64,000 nucleotides of DNA from Polaribacter batillariae (GCF_017498485.1 NZ_CP071795.1:1550001-1614000); one strand, 5' to 3'; shown: positions 44,140 to 53,673, counted from the first letter of the stretch. Notes: generated by a model not told the origin, from the letters alone. Numbers and translations are program-made.

Positions 44140-45354
44140 TTAACAGCTTAATCTTTGCTTAAGTAAATTCATATCCTCGCTTACTTTTTTGTCAAGAATT
44201 TTTGCATAATGCTGAGTTGTTTTCAAAGACTTATGACCTAACATTTTACTAACTGTTTCAATGGGAACCCCATTTGTTAGTGTTACAGATGTTGCAAAAG
44301 TATGACGTGCCAAATGAAAAGTTAAGTTTTTATTGATTCCACAAACATCCGCGATTTCCTTCAAATATGCATTCATTTTTTGATTACTAAGTACAGGTAG
44401 TAAAAACTGACTTTTTACCACACCTGGATGATTGCTATATTTTTCAATAATTGCTTCTGCAGTAGAAAGTAAGGGTATATTACTCCTTGAATTAGTTTTT
44501 GTTCTATAAGTTTTTATCCATCTATTACCATCTATACCAATTACAATATCACTATGCGACAGTTTTTTAACATCACTGTATGCTAATCCTGTAAAACAAC
44601 TGAATATAAATATATCTTTAACTTGATTCAATCTTTTTATAGCAAGCTCTTTTGATACCAATTTTTCAATTTCTTCTTTTGATAAAAACTCTCTTTCTAC
44701 TGTTTTAAGTCTCGCTTTCCAATTATAAAATGGATCTTTACTTATCCAGTCATTGGCATAAGCAATTCTAACAATTTTCTTAAAATTGGTAATGTATTTT
44801 ATGGTTGTATTATGAGCGCAATTTTTTTCTGTTTTCAAATAATACTCGAAGCCAGTAATAAATTTATTGTTAATATCTTTTACTGGTATATCTTCTATTT
44901 TATATTCTTGATTAATATAATTTTTTAAATGTTTTTTTGCAGTTTTATACCTTTCTGATGTACCTAATGCGTAATCTTTACCAATTAGCTTTTCCATTTG
45001 AATATTATGATTTTCAAATATTTCCAAAGTCATTTTTCTAATCTCATTTTTACCTTGGTAAATATTTCTAATATTTATAGCTGTAATTAATTTATTCTCT
45101 TCTACTAATTTTTGATGTATTTTATAAATTCTATTTGCTATACTGTCAATATATTTATTAAGCTGTTGAGCTTCTCCAGAAGAACCTTTCATTTTACCTG
45201 CAGAAGAAATCCATTTTTTAACATCTACTTTTCTGGAAATACTTAATTCAGCTCTCTTACCATTTACGGTAATTCTTAAATAAATATTGGCTTTTCCATT
45301 TTTATCAGCTTTACTACGCTTTATATAAAAGATAAAAGAGAATAAATGTTGCAT
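44140..45354 (-). CDS. Tyrosine recombinase (island integrase)
   Basis: 404 residues. N-terminal arm-binding domain (about 1-95, YLRITVNGKRAELSISRKVD), SAM-like core-binding domain (about 105-205) and catalytic domain with HLARHTFATSV (HxxR), GHKSLKTTQHYAKI (His and nucleophile Tyr). At the Arg-I position the sequence is FTGLAYSDVKKL, without the usual Arg, as seen in IntDOT-like enzymes of Bacteroidota. It starts 238 bases from the 3' end of tRNA-Ser and points away from it, a typical layout for integration into that tRNA. Confidence 0.93.
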   Translation of the reverse strand: MQHLFSFIFYIKRSKADKNGKANIYLRITVNGKRAELSISRKVDVKKWISSAGKMKGSSGEAQQLNKYIDSIANRIYKIHQKLVEENKLITAINIRNIYQGKNEIRKMTLEIFENHNIQMEKLIGKDYALGTSERYKTAKKHLKNYINQEYKIEDIPVKDINNKFITGFEYYLKTEKNCAHNTTIKYITNFKKIVRIAYANDWISKDPFYNWKARLKTVEREFLSKEEIEKLVSKELAIKRLNQVKDIFIFSCFTGLAYSDVKKLSHSDIVIGIDGNRWIKTYRTKTNSRSNIPLLSTAEAIIEKYSNHPGVVKSQFLLPVLSNQKMNAYLKEIADVCGINKNLTFHLARHTFATSVTLTNGVPIETVSKMLGHKSLKTTQHYAKILDKKVSEDMNLLKQRLSC

Positions 45355-45534
45355 AGGTGTCAGTTAACTATTATAACATAAATATACAAAAAATAAATTA
45401 TAAAAACATATAACTAATTAAATATCAGTACATTTAGTTTAATTCGGTGTCAGTTGAAGATTATGAAAATAGACACCTAATAAGCACCTTTTAGATCAAT
45501 TTTTAATGATTTTAATTGATATGAAGCATACATT

Positions 45535-45568
45535 AAAAACCCTATAAACATAATGTTTATAGGGTTTT
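45535..45568 (-). terminator. Terminator downstream of tRNA-Ser
   Basis: AAAACCCTATAAACA pairs with TGTTTATAGGGTTTT over 15 bp with a short loop, 24 bases after the tRNA 3' end on the minus strand. Confidence 0.85.
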
Positions 45569-45590
45569 CATTTAATTTGATACCTCTATC

Positions 45591-45603
45591 GCAGAGAGGA
45601 AGG
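45591..45603. repeat. Right attachment-site candidate (tRNA-Ser 3' end)
   Basis: GCAGAGAGGAAGG covers the 3' acceptor strand and discriminator base of the tRNA; identical to 7311-7323. Confidence 0.6.
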
Positions 45604-45676
45604 GATTCGAACCCTCGATACGTTGCCGCATACACACTTTCCAGGCGTGCGCCTTCGACCACTCGGCCACCTCTCT
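45592..45676 (-). tRNA. tRNA-Ser(GGA)
   Basis: 85 nt on the minus strand, with acceptor AGAGAGG/CCTCTCT, D-arm GCCGAGTGGTCGAAGGC, anticodon loop CTGGAAA (anticodon GGA), a long serine variable arm and T-arm GGGTTCGAATCCC. CCA is not encoded. It lies between rimM and the integrase; its 3' end is the presumed attachment site. Confidence 0.95.
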
Positions 45677-45718
45677 TTTTATACTGAATTTGTTTCAGTT
45701 TTTTCTTATTTAAAAAAA

Positions 45719-46243
45719 CTAAAGATAAAGTTCAATCAACCCATTAGGAGTTTCGACCTCTATCGTTTTGTTTTCTCTATCTACTTTTTTAATGAAATCA
45801 TCTACCATAGGAATAAAAATTTCTTTTCCTTCTCTATCGATTTCAAAAAGTGGTTGTGCAGCTTTGTCGTTTATATGAACAATTTGTCCGACTTTGCCAA
45901 AATTAGCATCTACAACAGTAAAACCAATTACTTCATGAAAATAAAATTTATCTCCAGACAATTCAGGCAATAAACTTATAGGTAAATAAATACCACATTT
46001 TAAGATGGTATCTGCTTCCTCTTCCGAATATACATCTTCGAACTGAACACGCAATTGATTTCCCTTATGCAACGAACTTTTTTCAATAAAAAATGGAACC
46101 AAGTTTGCGCCAATTTCAACGTAAACTGATTCCATTTCTCTGTACAACTCGGGTTCGTCTGTATCTAACTTAATAACAACTTCACCCTTAAAACTATATT
46201 TTGTTACGATTCTGCCTAAATAAAAACAATCTTCTTTACGCAT
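45719..46243 (-). CDS. rimM: Ribosome maturation factor RimM
   Basis: 174 residues. N-terminal RimM domain (YLGRIVTKYSFKGEVVIKLD) and a PRC-barrel C-terminus (VIGFTVVDANFGKVGQIVHI, and IFIPMVDDFIKKVDRENKTI). It assists 30S assembly by acting on the S19 region of 16S rRNA. It starts 18 bases after rpsP in the classical rpsP-rimM order and the tRNA-Ser gene follows 42 bases later on the same strand. ATG at 46243. Confidence 0.96.
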   Translation of the reverse strand: MRKEDCFYLGRIVTKYSFKGEVVIKLDTDEPELYREMESVYVEIGANLVPFFIEKSSLHKGNQLRVQFEDVYSEEEADTILKCGIYLPISLLPELSGDKFYFHEVIGFTVVDANFGKVGQIVHINDKAAQPLFEIDREGKEIFIPMVDDFIKKVDRENKTIEVETPNGLIELYL

Positions 46244-46261
46244 AATTCGCAGAAACTATAA

Positions 46262-46783
46262 TTATTCAGTTGCTTTCGCTTGTGTATCATCAATAGATTC
46301 TGCAGCTGCTTCTTCCGCAACTTCTTCTTCGACAACTGGTTTCGCTGCTTCGATTCTTGCTTCATTTACAGCTTTTTCGGCTGCTAAGGCTTTTGCTTTT
46401 GCTTCAGACTCTGCTTTAGATAAACCAGCTTCTTTGTCGGCAATTTTAGTTGCTTTTTCTTCAACCCAAGCATTAAATTTTGCATCTGCTTGTTCTTGCG
46501 TTAAAGCCCCTTTTCTTACACCACCAGCTAAATGATTCTTTAACATAGCGCCTTTGTAAGATAAAATGTTTTTTGCAGTATCTGTTGGTTGTGCACCATT
46601 TTGTAACCATGCTACAGCTTTATCTACATCTAAATCGATAACTGCAGGGTTTACATTTGGATTGTAAGTACCTATTTTTTCTAAGTATTTACCATCTCTT
46701 TTTGCACGTGCATCAGCAGCAACAATCCAATAAAATGGCTTGCCCTTTTTTCCGTGTCTTTGTAATCTGATTTTTACAGACAT
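46262..46783 (-). CDS. rpsP: 30S ribosomal protein S16 with long acidic/alanine tail
   Basis: 173 residues. Residues 1-80 are S16 (VKIRLQRHGKKGKPFYWIVA, DGKYLEKIGTYNP). The C-terminal 90 residues are an Ala/Glu/Lys-rich, probably coiled extension ending in AEEAAAESIDDTQAKATE, as found in Bacteroidota S16 proteins but absent in the roughly 80-residue E. coli protein. First gene of the rpsP-rimM operon; ATG at 46783. Confidence 0.97.
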   Translation of the reverse strand: MSVKIRLQRHGKKGKPFYWIVAADARAKRDGKYLEKIGTYNPNVNPAVIDLDVDKAVAWLQNGAQPTDTAKNILSYKGAMLKNHLAGGVRKGALTQEQADAKFNAWVEEKATKIADKEAGLSKAESEAKAKALAAEKAVNEARIEAAKPVVEEEVAEEAAAESIDDTQAKATE

Positions 46784-46852
46784 AATTTATTAATTTTTTG
46801 AGGTTCTCGACCTCGATTATTAAAAATCTTACCATCTCGTAGTAAGTGGGCG

Positions 46853-46860
46853 CAAAAATA
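46853..46860 (-). promoter_or_regulatory. -7 box for rpsP-rimM
   Basis: On the minus strand TATTTTTG fits TAnnTTTG exactly, about 70 bases before the rpsP ATG. The leader contains a short GAGGT/ACCTC hairpin near 46792-46806. The rest of the 345-base gap (46784-47128) has no gene; near 46935-46966 a partial hairpin (GCGAAACC with GGTTACTCGC, then T6) is present. Confidence 0.5.
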
Positions 46861-47128
46861 CAAAAACCTTTTGAAACTAAAACTCTAAACTTTAATATTT
46901 TTTTGGGTGTTTTAATGGGCTGGAGTTTACCTCGAGCGAAACCGAAAGGTTACTCGCTTTTTTCTTATGTAGAATTTAGTTTATTTCTTAAAAAATCAAA
47001 TGAGTTAATAATCAAATCTTTTAAAGCAATCGAAACTCTAGCTTTGCCTTAAATTTGAAGTGTTGTTAAGATGTGAAACAATACGCATCTCAAAATAATT
47101 TATTGAAATTTAAAATGAAAATGATATT

Positions 47129-47578
47129 ATGAAGTACACAGAAAAAGTTTCGAACAAGTTAAACGAATTATTAGAAAAGAATTACGATGCAGAAAAAGGA
47201 TACCTAAATTCTGCAGATAATGTAGATAGTTCTAAATTAAAAATCTTTTTTAAAAACAGGGCTTCAGAAAGAAGTATGTTTGCAAAAGAATTAAGAACAG
47301 AAATTTTATCTTATGGGCAAATTCCAGAAGACAATGGTTCTTTTAAAGGAACAATGCACAGAAACTGGATGTCTTTAAAATCTTTATTTAGTTCTAATGA
47401 CGAAGAAGCAATTTTAGAAGAAGCATTAAGAGGAGAAAAAGCAAGTTTAGAAGAGTATGACGAAATCTTAAAAGAAGATTCTTTTGCGCCATCAACAAGA
47501 AAAATGCTAGAAAATCAAAGACAGCAAATTCAAGCGGCTATTAATTCTTTAAAATTAGAAGAACATTTAGCTTCGTAA
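47129..47578 (+). CDS. PA2169/DUF2383 family four-helix-bundle protein
   Basis: 149 residues, all helical and ferritin-like, without signal peptide. Recognisable parts are VSNKLNELLEKNYDAEKGYL, FFKNRASERSMFAKELRTEI, GSFKGTMHRNWMSLKS and EEALRGEKASLEEYDEIL. Proteins of this family are widespread and linked with stress conditions in other bacteria, but function is not settled. It is monocistronic, divergent from rpsP, with its own terminator. Confidence 0.85.
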   Translation: MKYTEKVSNKLNELLEKNYDAEKGYLNSADNVDSSKLKIFFKNRASERSMFAKELRTEILSYGQIPEDNGSFKGTMHRNWMSLKSLFSSNDEEAILEEALRGEKASLEEYDEILKEDSFAPSTRKMLENQRQQIQAAINSLKLEEHLAS

Positions 47579-47623
47579 TTTAAGCCACTGTTTTATTATA
47601 AATTAGTTAGAATTATAAATTTT

Positions 47624-47656
47624 AAAAAGTCAACCTTTAATTAGGTTGACTTTTTT
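47624..47656 (+). terminator. Terminator after the DUF2383 gene
   Basis: AAAAAGTCAACCT pairs with AGGTTGACTTTTT with a 6-base loop, followed by T residues. Confidence 0.9.
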
Positions 47657-47765
47657 GTTGTTGATAAGTGGTTAAAATTAGCAACCTAAAATCTCTTATG
47701 TTTTTGTATTTTTAACTTCCCAAAAAATAATAGTAAAAACTATTTAAAGCACAATTACACAATAA

Positions 47766-50700
47766 ATGTACTTAATTTTCGATACAGAAACCACGGGTTT
47801 ACCTAAAAGTTGGAATGCCCCAATAACAGATACAGACAACTGGCCAAGGTGTGTGCAAATTGCGTGGCAATTGCACGATGGTATGGGAAATGTATTAGAA
47901 CATAACGATTTTTTAATAAAGCCAGAAGGCTATAACATTCCTTACGATGCAGAGAGAATTCATGGAATTTCTACAGAATTAGCAGAAGAAAAAGGAATCG
48001 ATTTAGACGAAGGTTTGCGATTATTTAATAAAGCTCTAGGAAAAACAAAATTTATTGTTGGGCAGAACTTACAATTTGATATTCATATTATGGGATGCGA
48101 ATTCCATAGATTAGGTATCGAAAACAACCTTACTTCTCTTCCTGTTTTAGATACATGTACAGAAAAAACAGCAACACTGTGTCAAATTCCTGGTGGTCGT
48201 GGAGGAAAATTTAAATTGCCTACTTTAACAGAATTGCATAATTATTTATTTGGCGTCGATTTTAACGAAGCACACAATGCAACTGCAGATGTTGAAGCAA
48301 CAACACGTTGTTTTTTAGAATTGATTCGTTTACGAGAATTTACCAAAGAAGAGTTAGATGTAGATGAAAATTATTTTAAAAACTTTTCGGAAGCAAATCC
48401 AAAACCAATTCAGGTTATTGGCTTAAAACACATCAACCTAAAACAAGAAAGCGATAAAATTCGCCAACGTCTCGAAAAATTAAAAGACACTGCAGATACA
48501 AAATCGACTTCTGCTGGTTTGGCCAAATTAAAAGATGTAAAATTTGCACATTTACACAATCACACACAGTTTTCTGTTTTACAATCTACCATGCAAATAG
48601 GCAACATTGTAAAAGCCGCTGCCAAAGACAATATGCCAGCCATTGCAATGACAGATACTGCAAATATGATGGCCTCTTTTCACTTTGTAAGCGCTATTTT
48701 AAATCATAATAAAACTACAGAAAACCCAATAAAACCAATTATTGGGTGTGAATTTAACGTTTGCGAAGACCATAAAAACAAAACAGTTAAAGACAATGGT
48801 TACCAGATTGTTTTGTTAGCAAAAAATAAAAACGGCTATCATAATTTAGCAAAAATGTCTTCCATCGCTTTTGTAGATGGTTTTTATTACGTTCCAAGAA
48901 TCGACAAAGAAGTTGTAAAAAAATACAAAGAAGATATTATTGTTTTAACAGGAAATTTATATGGTGAAGTACCTAGTAAAATTCTAAATCTCGGAGAAAA
49001 ACAAGCAGAAGAAGCATTGCTTTGGTGGAAAGAGGAATTTAAAGACGATTTATACATCGAGTTGATGCGCCATAACCAACAAGATGAAACCATTGTAAAC
49101 GAAACTTTGTTAAAGTTTTCTAGCGCCCACGATATTAAAATTGTTGCCACAAACAACACCTTTTATTTAGAAAAAAAAGATGCAAATGCCCACGATATTT
49201 TACTCTGTGTAAAAGATGGCGAAAAACAAGCAACACCTAAAGGAAAAGGTCGCGGGTATAGATATGGTTTGCCAAATGAGGAGTATTATTTTAAATCTTC
49301 GGATGAAATGAAAGCCCTATTTGCAGATTTACCAGAAGCGATTATCAACATTCAAGAAATTGTAGATAAAATCGAAATTTTTACACTAGCAAGAGATGTT
49401 TTGTTACCAGCTTTTGATATTCCTGAAGAATTTATCGACGAAAAAGACAAAGAAGATGGAGGAAAACGTGGAGAAAATAATTTCTTACGCCATTTAACTT
49501 ACGAAGGTGCAAAAAAACGCTATGGAGAAATCACAGAATCTATTAAAGAACGTTTAGATTTTGAGCTTTCTGTAATTGAAAAAACAGGATATCCAGGTTA
49601 TTTTTTAATTGTTGAAGATTTTATACGCGAAGCCAGAAACATGGGGGTTGCAGTAGGCCCAGGGCGTGGTTCTGCAGCAGGTTCTGTAGTTGCCTATTGT
49701 TTGTGGATTACCAATATCGACCCAATTAAATACGATTTACTTTTTGAGCGTTTCTTAAATCCAGAACGTATTTCGATGCCAGATATCGATATCGATTTTG
49801 ATGATGAAGGACGAAGTAAAGTGATGGATTATGTAATTGATAAATACGGTGCTAATCAAGTAGCACAAATTATAACGTATGGAACCATGGCTGCAAAATC
49901 TTCCATTCGAGACACTGCCAGAGTTTTAGATTTACCGCTTTTTGAAGCCGATAGAATTGCTAAATTAATTCCTGGAATTAAACTAAAAAATATTTTTGGT
50001 GATGATGCTAAAAGTAAAAGTAAAGTAGAAGGTTTAAGAGCTGAAGAAAAACAACTGGTTGAAGAATTAAGACACATGTCTTTTGGAAACGATTTGGTTT
50101 CAGAAACCATTAATAAAGCCACCATTTTAGAAGGTTCTGTTAGAAATACTGGAATACATGCTTGTGGTGTAATTATTACACCTGGAGATATTACAGATTA
50201 CGTTCCTGTTGCTTTAGCAAAAGATTCAGACATGTATGTTACCCAGTTCGATAACTCTGTAGTAGAATCTGCAGGTTTATTAAAAATGGACTTTTTAGGG
50301 CTAAAAACATTAACTTTAATTAAAGACACTGTAAAAATTGTAAAAGCAAAACATGGTATAGAATTAGACCCAGAAACGTTTCCTTTAGATGATAAAAAAA
50401 CCTATGAATTGTTTCAAAGAGGAGAAACTGTAGGTATTTTTCAATACGAATCTCCAGGAATGCAAAAACACATGCGTTCTTTAAAACCAACCGTTTTTGC
50501 AGATTTAATTGCCATGAACGCCCTGTACAGACCTGGACCTATGGAATACATCCCTAGTTTTATCAACAGAAAACACGGTACAGAAGATATTGAGTACGAT
50601 TTACCTGCCATGGAAGAATATTTGGCAGAAACTTACGGAATTACCGTCTATCAAGAGCAAGTAATGTTACTCTCGCAAAAGTTGGCAAATTTTACCAAAG

Positions 50701-52103
50701 GTGAAGCCGACGTTTTACGAAAAGCAATGGGTAAAAAACAAATAGCGGTTTTAGATAAAATGAAACCAAAATTTGTAGAACAAGCCGCAGCAAATGGCCA
50801 TGACCCAAAAAAATTAGAAAAAATCTGGAAAGATTGGGAAGCCTTTGCAAGTTACGCTTTTAACAAATCGCACTCTACTTGCTATGCATGGATTGCTTAC
50901 CAAACTGCCTATTTAAAAGCACATTATCCTGCAGAATATATGGCTTCTGTACTTTCTAATAATATGAAAGATATTAAAGCCGTTTCTTTTTTTATGGAAG
51001 AGTGTAAACGAATGGGATTGCAAGTTTTAGGTCCCGATTTAAATGAATCTTACCTAAAATTCTCTGTAAACAAAGAAGGTGCTGTTCGTTTTGGAATGGC
51101 TGCTGTAAAAGGTGTTGGAGCTGCAGCAGTAAGAGCCATTATTAAAGAAAGAGAAGAAAACGGAAATTATACTTCTATTTTCGATTTGGCAAAGCGTGTA
51201 GATTTGCGAGCCGCCAATAAAAAATCGTTTGATAGCTTGGTAAAAGCAGGCGCTTTCGATTCTTTTACAAATACACACAGAGCACAATATTTTGCAAAAG
51301 ACGAAAAAGGAATTACCTTCTTAGAACGTGCTATGAAATTTGGAAGCAAATTTCAAGAAAATGCAAATTCTGCACAAGTTTCTATGTTTGGTGAAACTTC
51401 TACTGTACAATTTCCAGAACCAGAAATTCCACAATGCGAAAGTTGGGGAACCATGGAATTATTATCACAAGAAAAAGAAGTGATTGGAATTTATATTTCT
51501 GCACATCCTTTAGATGATTTTAAAAATGAAATGAAATTTTGCAACGCTGCTTTAAAATATTTTAAAGAAGATTTGGCAAAATATGTAAACATGAATTTAG
51601 CATTTGCCGCCATTGTTACAGATGTACAGCATCGAGTTTCTAAAGCTGGTAAAGGTTGGGCAATGTTTACGATGGAAGATTATGGCGATAGCCACGAATT
51701 TCGAATTTTTGGTGAAGATTATTTAAGAATGAAACACTTTTTAGTGCCCAATTCTTTCTTGTTTGTGCGATGTACAATTCAACCAGGTTGGACAAATAAA
51801 GAAGGTGTTACAGGAGAACCAAGGTTAAAATTTACAGAAATGAAGCTTCTTCATGACATTATGGACGAGCTTTGTAAAAAAGTAACCATACAACTTCCTA
51901 TAGAAGAAATTAATGCCAATACCATTTTAAATTTAGAGTCTATTTTAAAAAATTCGCCAGGAAAACAAAGTTTGAATTTTACAGTTTGGGACGAAAAAGA
52001 GAAATTAGAAGTAAGTTTGCCAAGTAGAAACACAAAAATTCATATTACAAACGAGTTATTGGCGACTTTAGAGACGCAACAGATACAATTTAAGTTGAAT
52101 TAG
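47766..52103 (+). CDS. dnaE: DNA polymerase III alpha subunit with N-terminal proofreading exonuclease domain
   Basis: 1445 residues. Residues about 1-190 are a DEDDh exonuclease (IFDTETTGLPKSW with D6 and E8, HNATADVEATTRCFLEL). Then PHP domain from about 260 (FAHLHNHTQFSVLQS), the polymerase palm and fingers (GPGRGSAAGSVVAYCLWITN, PDIDIDFDDEGRSKVMDYVI), the QTAYLKAHYPAEYMASVLSN helix-hairpin region, and a C-terminal OB fold (GWAMFTMEDYGDSHEFRIFG). It is the replicative polymerase. The built-in epsilon-like domain accounts for its length above the roughly 1160 residues of E. coli DnaE. Its last 16 codons are repeated downstream. Confidence 0.97.
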   Translation: MYLIFDTETTGLPKSWNAPITDTDNWPRCVQIAWQLHDGMGNVLEHNDFLIKPEGYNIPYDAERIHGISTELAEEKGIDLDEGLRLFNKALGKTKFIVGQNLQFDIHIMGCEFHRLGIENNLTSLPVLDTCTEKTATLCQIPGGRGGKFKLPTLTELHNYLFGVDFNEAHNATADVEATTRCFLELIRLREFTKEELDVDENYFKNFSEANPKPIQVIGLKHINLKQESDKIRQRLEKLKDTADTKSTSAGLAKLKDVKFAHLHNHTQFSVLQSTMQIGNIVKAAAKDNMPAIAMTDTANMMASFHFVSAILNHNKTTENPIKPIIGCEFNVCEDHKNKTVKDNGYQIVLLAKNKNGYHNLAKMSSIAFVDGFYYVPRIDKEVVKKYKEDIIVLTGNLYGEVPSKILNLGEKQAEEALLWWKEEFKDDLYIELMRHNQQDETIVNETLLKFSSAHDIKIVATNNTFYLEKKDANAHDILLCVKDGEKQATPKGKGRGYRYGLPNEEYYFKSSDEMKALFADLPEAIINIQEIVDKIEIFTLARDVLLPAFDIPEEFIDEKDKEDGGKRGENNFLRHLTYEGAKKRYGEITESIKERLDFELSVIEKTGYPGYFLIVEDFIREARNMGVAVGPGRGSAAGSVVAYCLWITNIDPIKYDLLFERFLNPERISMPDIDIDFDDEGRSKVMDYVIDKYGANQVAQIITYGTMAAKSSIRDTARVLDLPLFEADRIAKLIPGIKLKNIFGDDAKSKSKVEGLRAEEKQLVEELRHMSFGNDLVSETINKATILEGSVRNTGIHACGVIITPGDITDYVPVALAKDSDMYVTQFDNSVVESAGLLKMDFLGLKTLTLIKDTVKIVKAKHGIELDPETFPLDDKKTYELFQRGETVGIFQYESPGMQKHMRSLKPTVFADLIAMNALYRPGPMEYIPSFINRKHGTEDIEYDLPAMEEYLAETYGITVYQEQVMLLSQKLANFTKGEADVLRKAMGKKQIAVLDKMKPKFVEQAAANGHDPKKLEKIWKDWEAFASYAFNKSHSTCYAWIAYQTAYLKAHYPAEYMASVLSNNMKDIKAVSFFMEECKRMGLQVLGPDLNESYLKFSVNKEGAVRFGMAAVKGVGAAAVRAIIKEREENGNYTSIFDLAKRVDLRAANKKSFDSLVKAGAFDSFTNTHRAQYFAKDEKGITFLERAMKFGSKFQENANSAQVSMFGETSTVQFPEPEIPQCESWGTMELLSQEKEVIGIYISAHPLDDFKNEMKFCNAALKYFKEDLAKYVNMNLAFAAIVTDVQHRVSKAGKGWAMFTMEDYGDSHEFRIFGEDYLRMKHFLVPNSFLFVRCTIQPGWTNKEGVTGEPRLKFTEMKLLHDIMDELCKKVTIQLPIEEINANTILNLESILKNSPGKQSLNFTVWDEKEKLEVSLPSRNTKIHITNELLATLETQQIQFKLN

Positions 52104-52120
52104 TATTTTGTGAGATTCTG

Positions 52121-52142
52121 CAAGGTTTCAAAAAAAACCTTG
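52121..52142 (+). terminator. Terminator-like hairpin after dnaE
   Basis: CAAGGTTT pairs with AAACCTTG 17 bases after the dnaE stop. The poly-T tail is weak. Repeated in each array unit. Confidence 0.5.
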
Positions 52143-52193
52143 TAACGTGAGTTCGATATAATATTGATAATATCTATTTAAAAACCAGTTTAT

Positions 52194-52271
52194 TGTCATT
52201 TCGAACGAAACGCAGTGTAGTTGAGAAATCTTATATTTAGCCTAAGATTTCTCCACAAGGTCGAAATGACA
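52194..52271. repeat. REP-type palindromic element (first of four in the array)
   Basis: Outer arms TGTCATTTCGA and TCGAAATGACA enclose a second pair GAGAAATCT/AGATTTCTC, giving a 78-base two-part palindrome. The same element recurs in the other three units near 52573, 52953 and 53332; half-elements occur at 13962, 14099 and 14731. Confidence 0.85.
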
Positions 52272-53673
52272 GCCAGAACACTTTTATTTTTTTCATTTTT
52301 GTTGAAAATAAATTCTATTATTCGTTTTTTTTAAAAATATTTTTGAATTCCTGCAAGTTTTTTTTCCATAATCAATAAAAATGATGTCATAGAAGAAACC
52401 CACAAGGTGTTATCGTAAAAAATAGCCACAAGTAGTTATTGGCGACTTTAGAGACGCAACAGATACAATTTAAGTTGAATTAGTATTTTGTGAGATCCTG
52501 CAAGATTTCAAAAAAAACCTTATAACGTGAGTTCGATATAATATTGATAATATCTATTTAAAAACCAGTTTATTGTCATTTCGAACGAAACGCAGTGTAG
52601 TTGAGAAATCTTATATTTAGCCTAAGATTTCTCCACAAGGTCGAAATGACAGCCAGAACATTTTTACTTTTTTCATTTTTGTTGAAAACAAATTCTACTA
52701 TTCGTTTTTTTTTAAAGATTTTTGAATTCCTGCAAGTTTTTTTTTCCATAATCAATAAAAATGATGTCATAGAAGAAACCCACAAGGTGTTATCGTAAAA
52801 AATAGCCACAAGTAGTTGTTGGCGACTTTAGAGACGCAACAGATACAATTTAAGTTGAATTAGTATTTTGTGAGATCCTGCAAGGTTTCAAAAAAAACCT
52901 TATAACGTGAGTTCGATATAATATTGATAATATCTATTTAAAAACCAGTTTATTGTCATTTCGAACGAAACGCAGTGTAGTTGAGAAATCTTATATTTAG
53001 CCTAAGATTTCTCCACAAGGTCGAAATGACAGCCAGAACACTTTTACTTTTTTCATTTTTGTTGAAAATAAATTCTATTATTCGTTTTTTTTTAAAAATA
53101 TTTTTGAATTCCTGCAAGTTTTTTTCCATAATCAATAAAAATGATGTCATAGAAGAAACCCACAAGGTGTTTCGTAAAAAATAGCCACAAGTAGTTATTG
53201 GCGACTTTATAGACGCAACAGATACAATTTAAGTTGAATTAGTATTTTGTGAGATCCTGTAAGGTTTCAAAAAAAACCTTGTAACGTGAGTTCGATATAA
53301 TATTGATAATATCTATTTAAAAACCAGTTTATTGTCATTTCGAACGAAACGCAGTGTAGTTGAGAAATCTTATATTTAGCCTAAGATTTCTCCACAAGGT
53401 CGAAATGACAGCCAGAACACTTTTACTTTTTTCATTTTTGTTGAAAATAAATTCTATTATTCGGTTTTTTTTAAAAATATTTTTGAATTCCTGCAAGTTT
53501 TTTTCCATAATCAATAAAAATGATGTCATAGAAGAAACCCACAAGGTGTTTCGTAAAAAATAGCTACAAGGTTTTTTGAAACCTTGCAGGATGGCTGTAA
53601 AAATAATTTAGAAATGTAGATTTCTGCCATAGTTTATCTTGAGCGAAGACGAAAGGCAAGAAGACAGTTCGAA

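Larger units (their letters stand above)
7311..45603. mobile_element. Probable genomic island in tRNA-Ser(GGA)
   Basis: The proposed island is bounded by a 13-bp direct repeat (7311-7323 and 45591-45603), has a tyrosine recombinase immediately inside the tRNA end (44140-45354), and contains excisionase-like HTH, Rep-like, DnaC-like ATPase and rteC genes with accessory cargo. The flanking core genes trmN6 on the left and tRNA-Ser-rimM-rpsP on the right are all on the minus strand, consistent with a formerly continuous cluster. No relaxase or conjugation gene is present, so it is at most mobilisable in trans. acs and glmM are usually core genes, so nested or successive insertions are possible alternatives to a single event. 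Confidence 0.55.
52054..53565. repeat. Four tandem copies of a 380-bp unit that starts inside dnaE
   Basis: Units begin near 52054, 52434, 52814 and 53193 (periods 380, 380, 379) and end near 53565. Each holds the last codons and stop of dnaE (ATTGGCGACTTTAGAGACGC onward), the terminator-like AAGGTTT hairpin and a full REP palindrome. Copies differ by a few substitutions and indels in homopolymers. Open frames in the array are not genes. Apart from the array, the 52104-53673 gap contains nothing else except a final inverted copy of the hairpin at 53566-53590. Confidence 0.92.

Noticed and set aside
45477..45662. 61-codon minus-strand frame across the tRNA
   Set aside because: It overlaps tRNA-Ser and its terminator and has no family similarity.
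46846..47052. 68-codon plus-strand frame between rpsP and the DUF2383 gene
   Set aside because: It covers the rpsP promoter and an A/T-rich spacer; no similarity or translation signals.
52576..53563. Several 60-77-codon frames on both strands downstream of dnaE
   Set aside because: They recur identically in each tandem unit and run across the REP palindrome; they are products of the repeat, not genes.
52054..53565. CRISPR array
   Set aside because: The units are 380 bp, contiguous and contain coding remnants; there are no short repeats with unique spacers and no cas genes.
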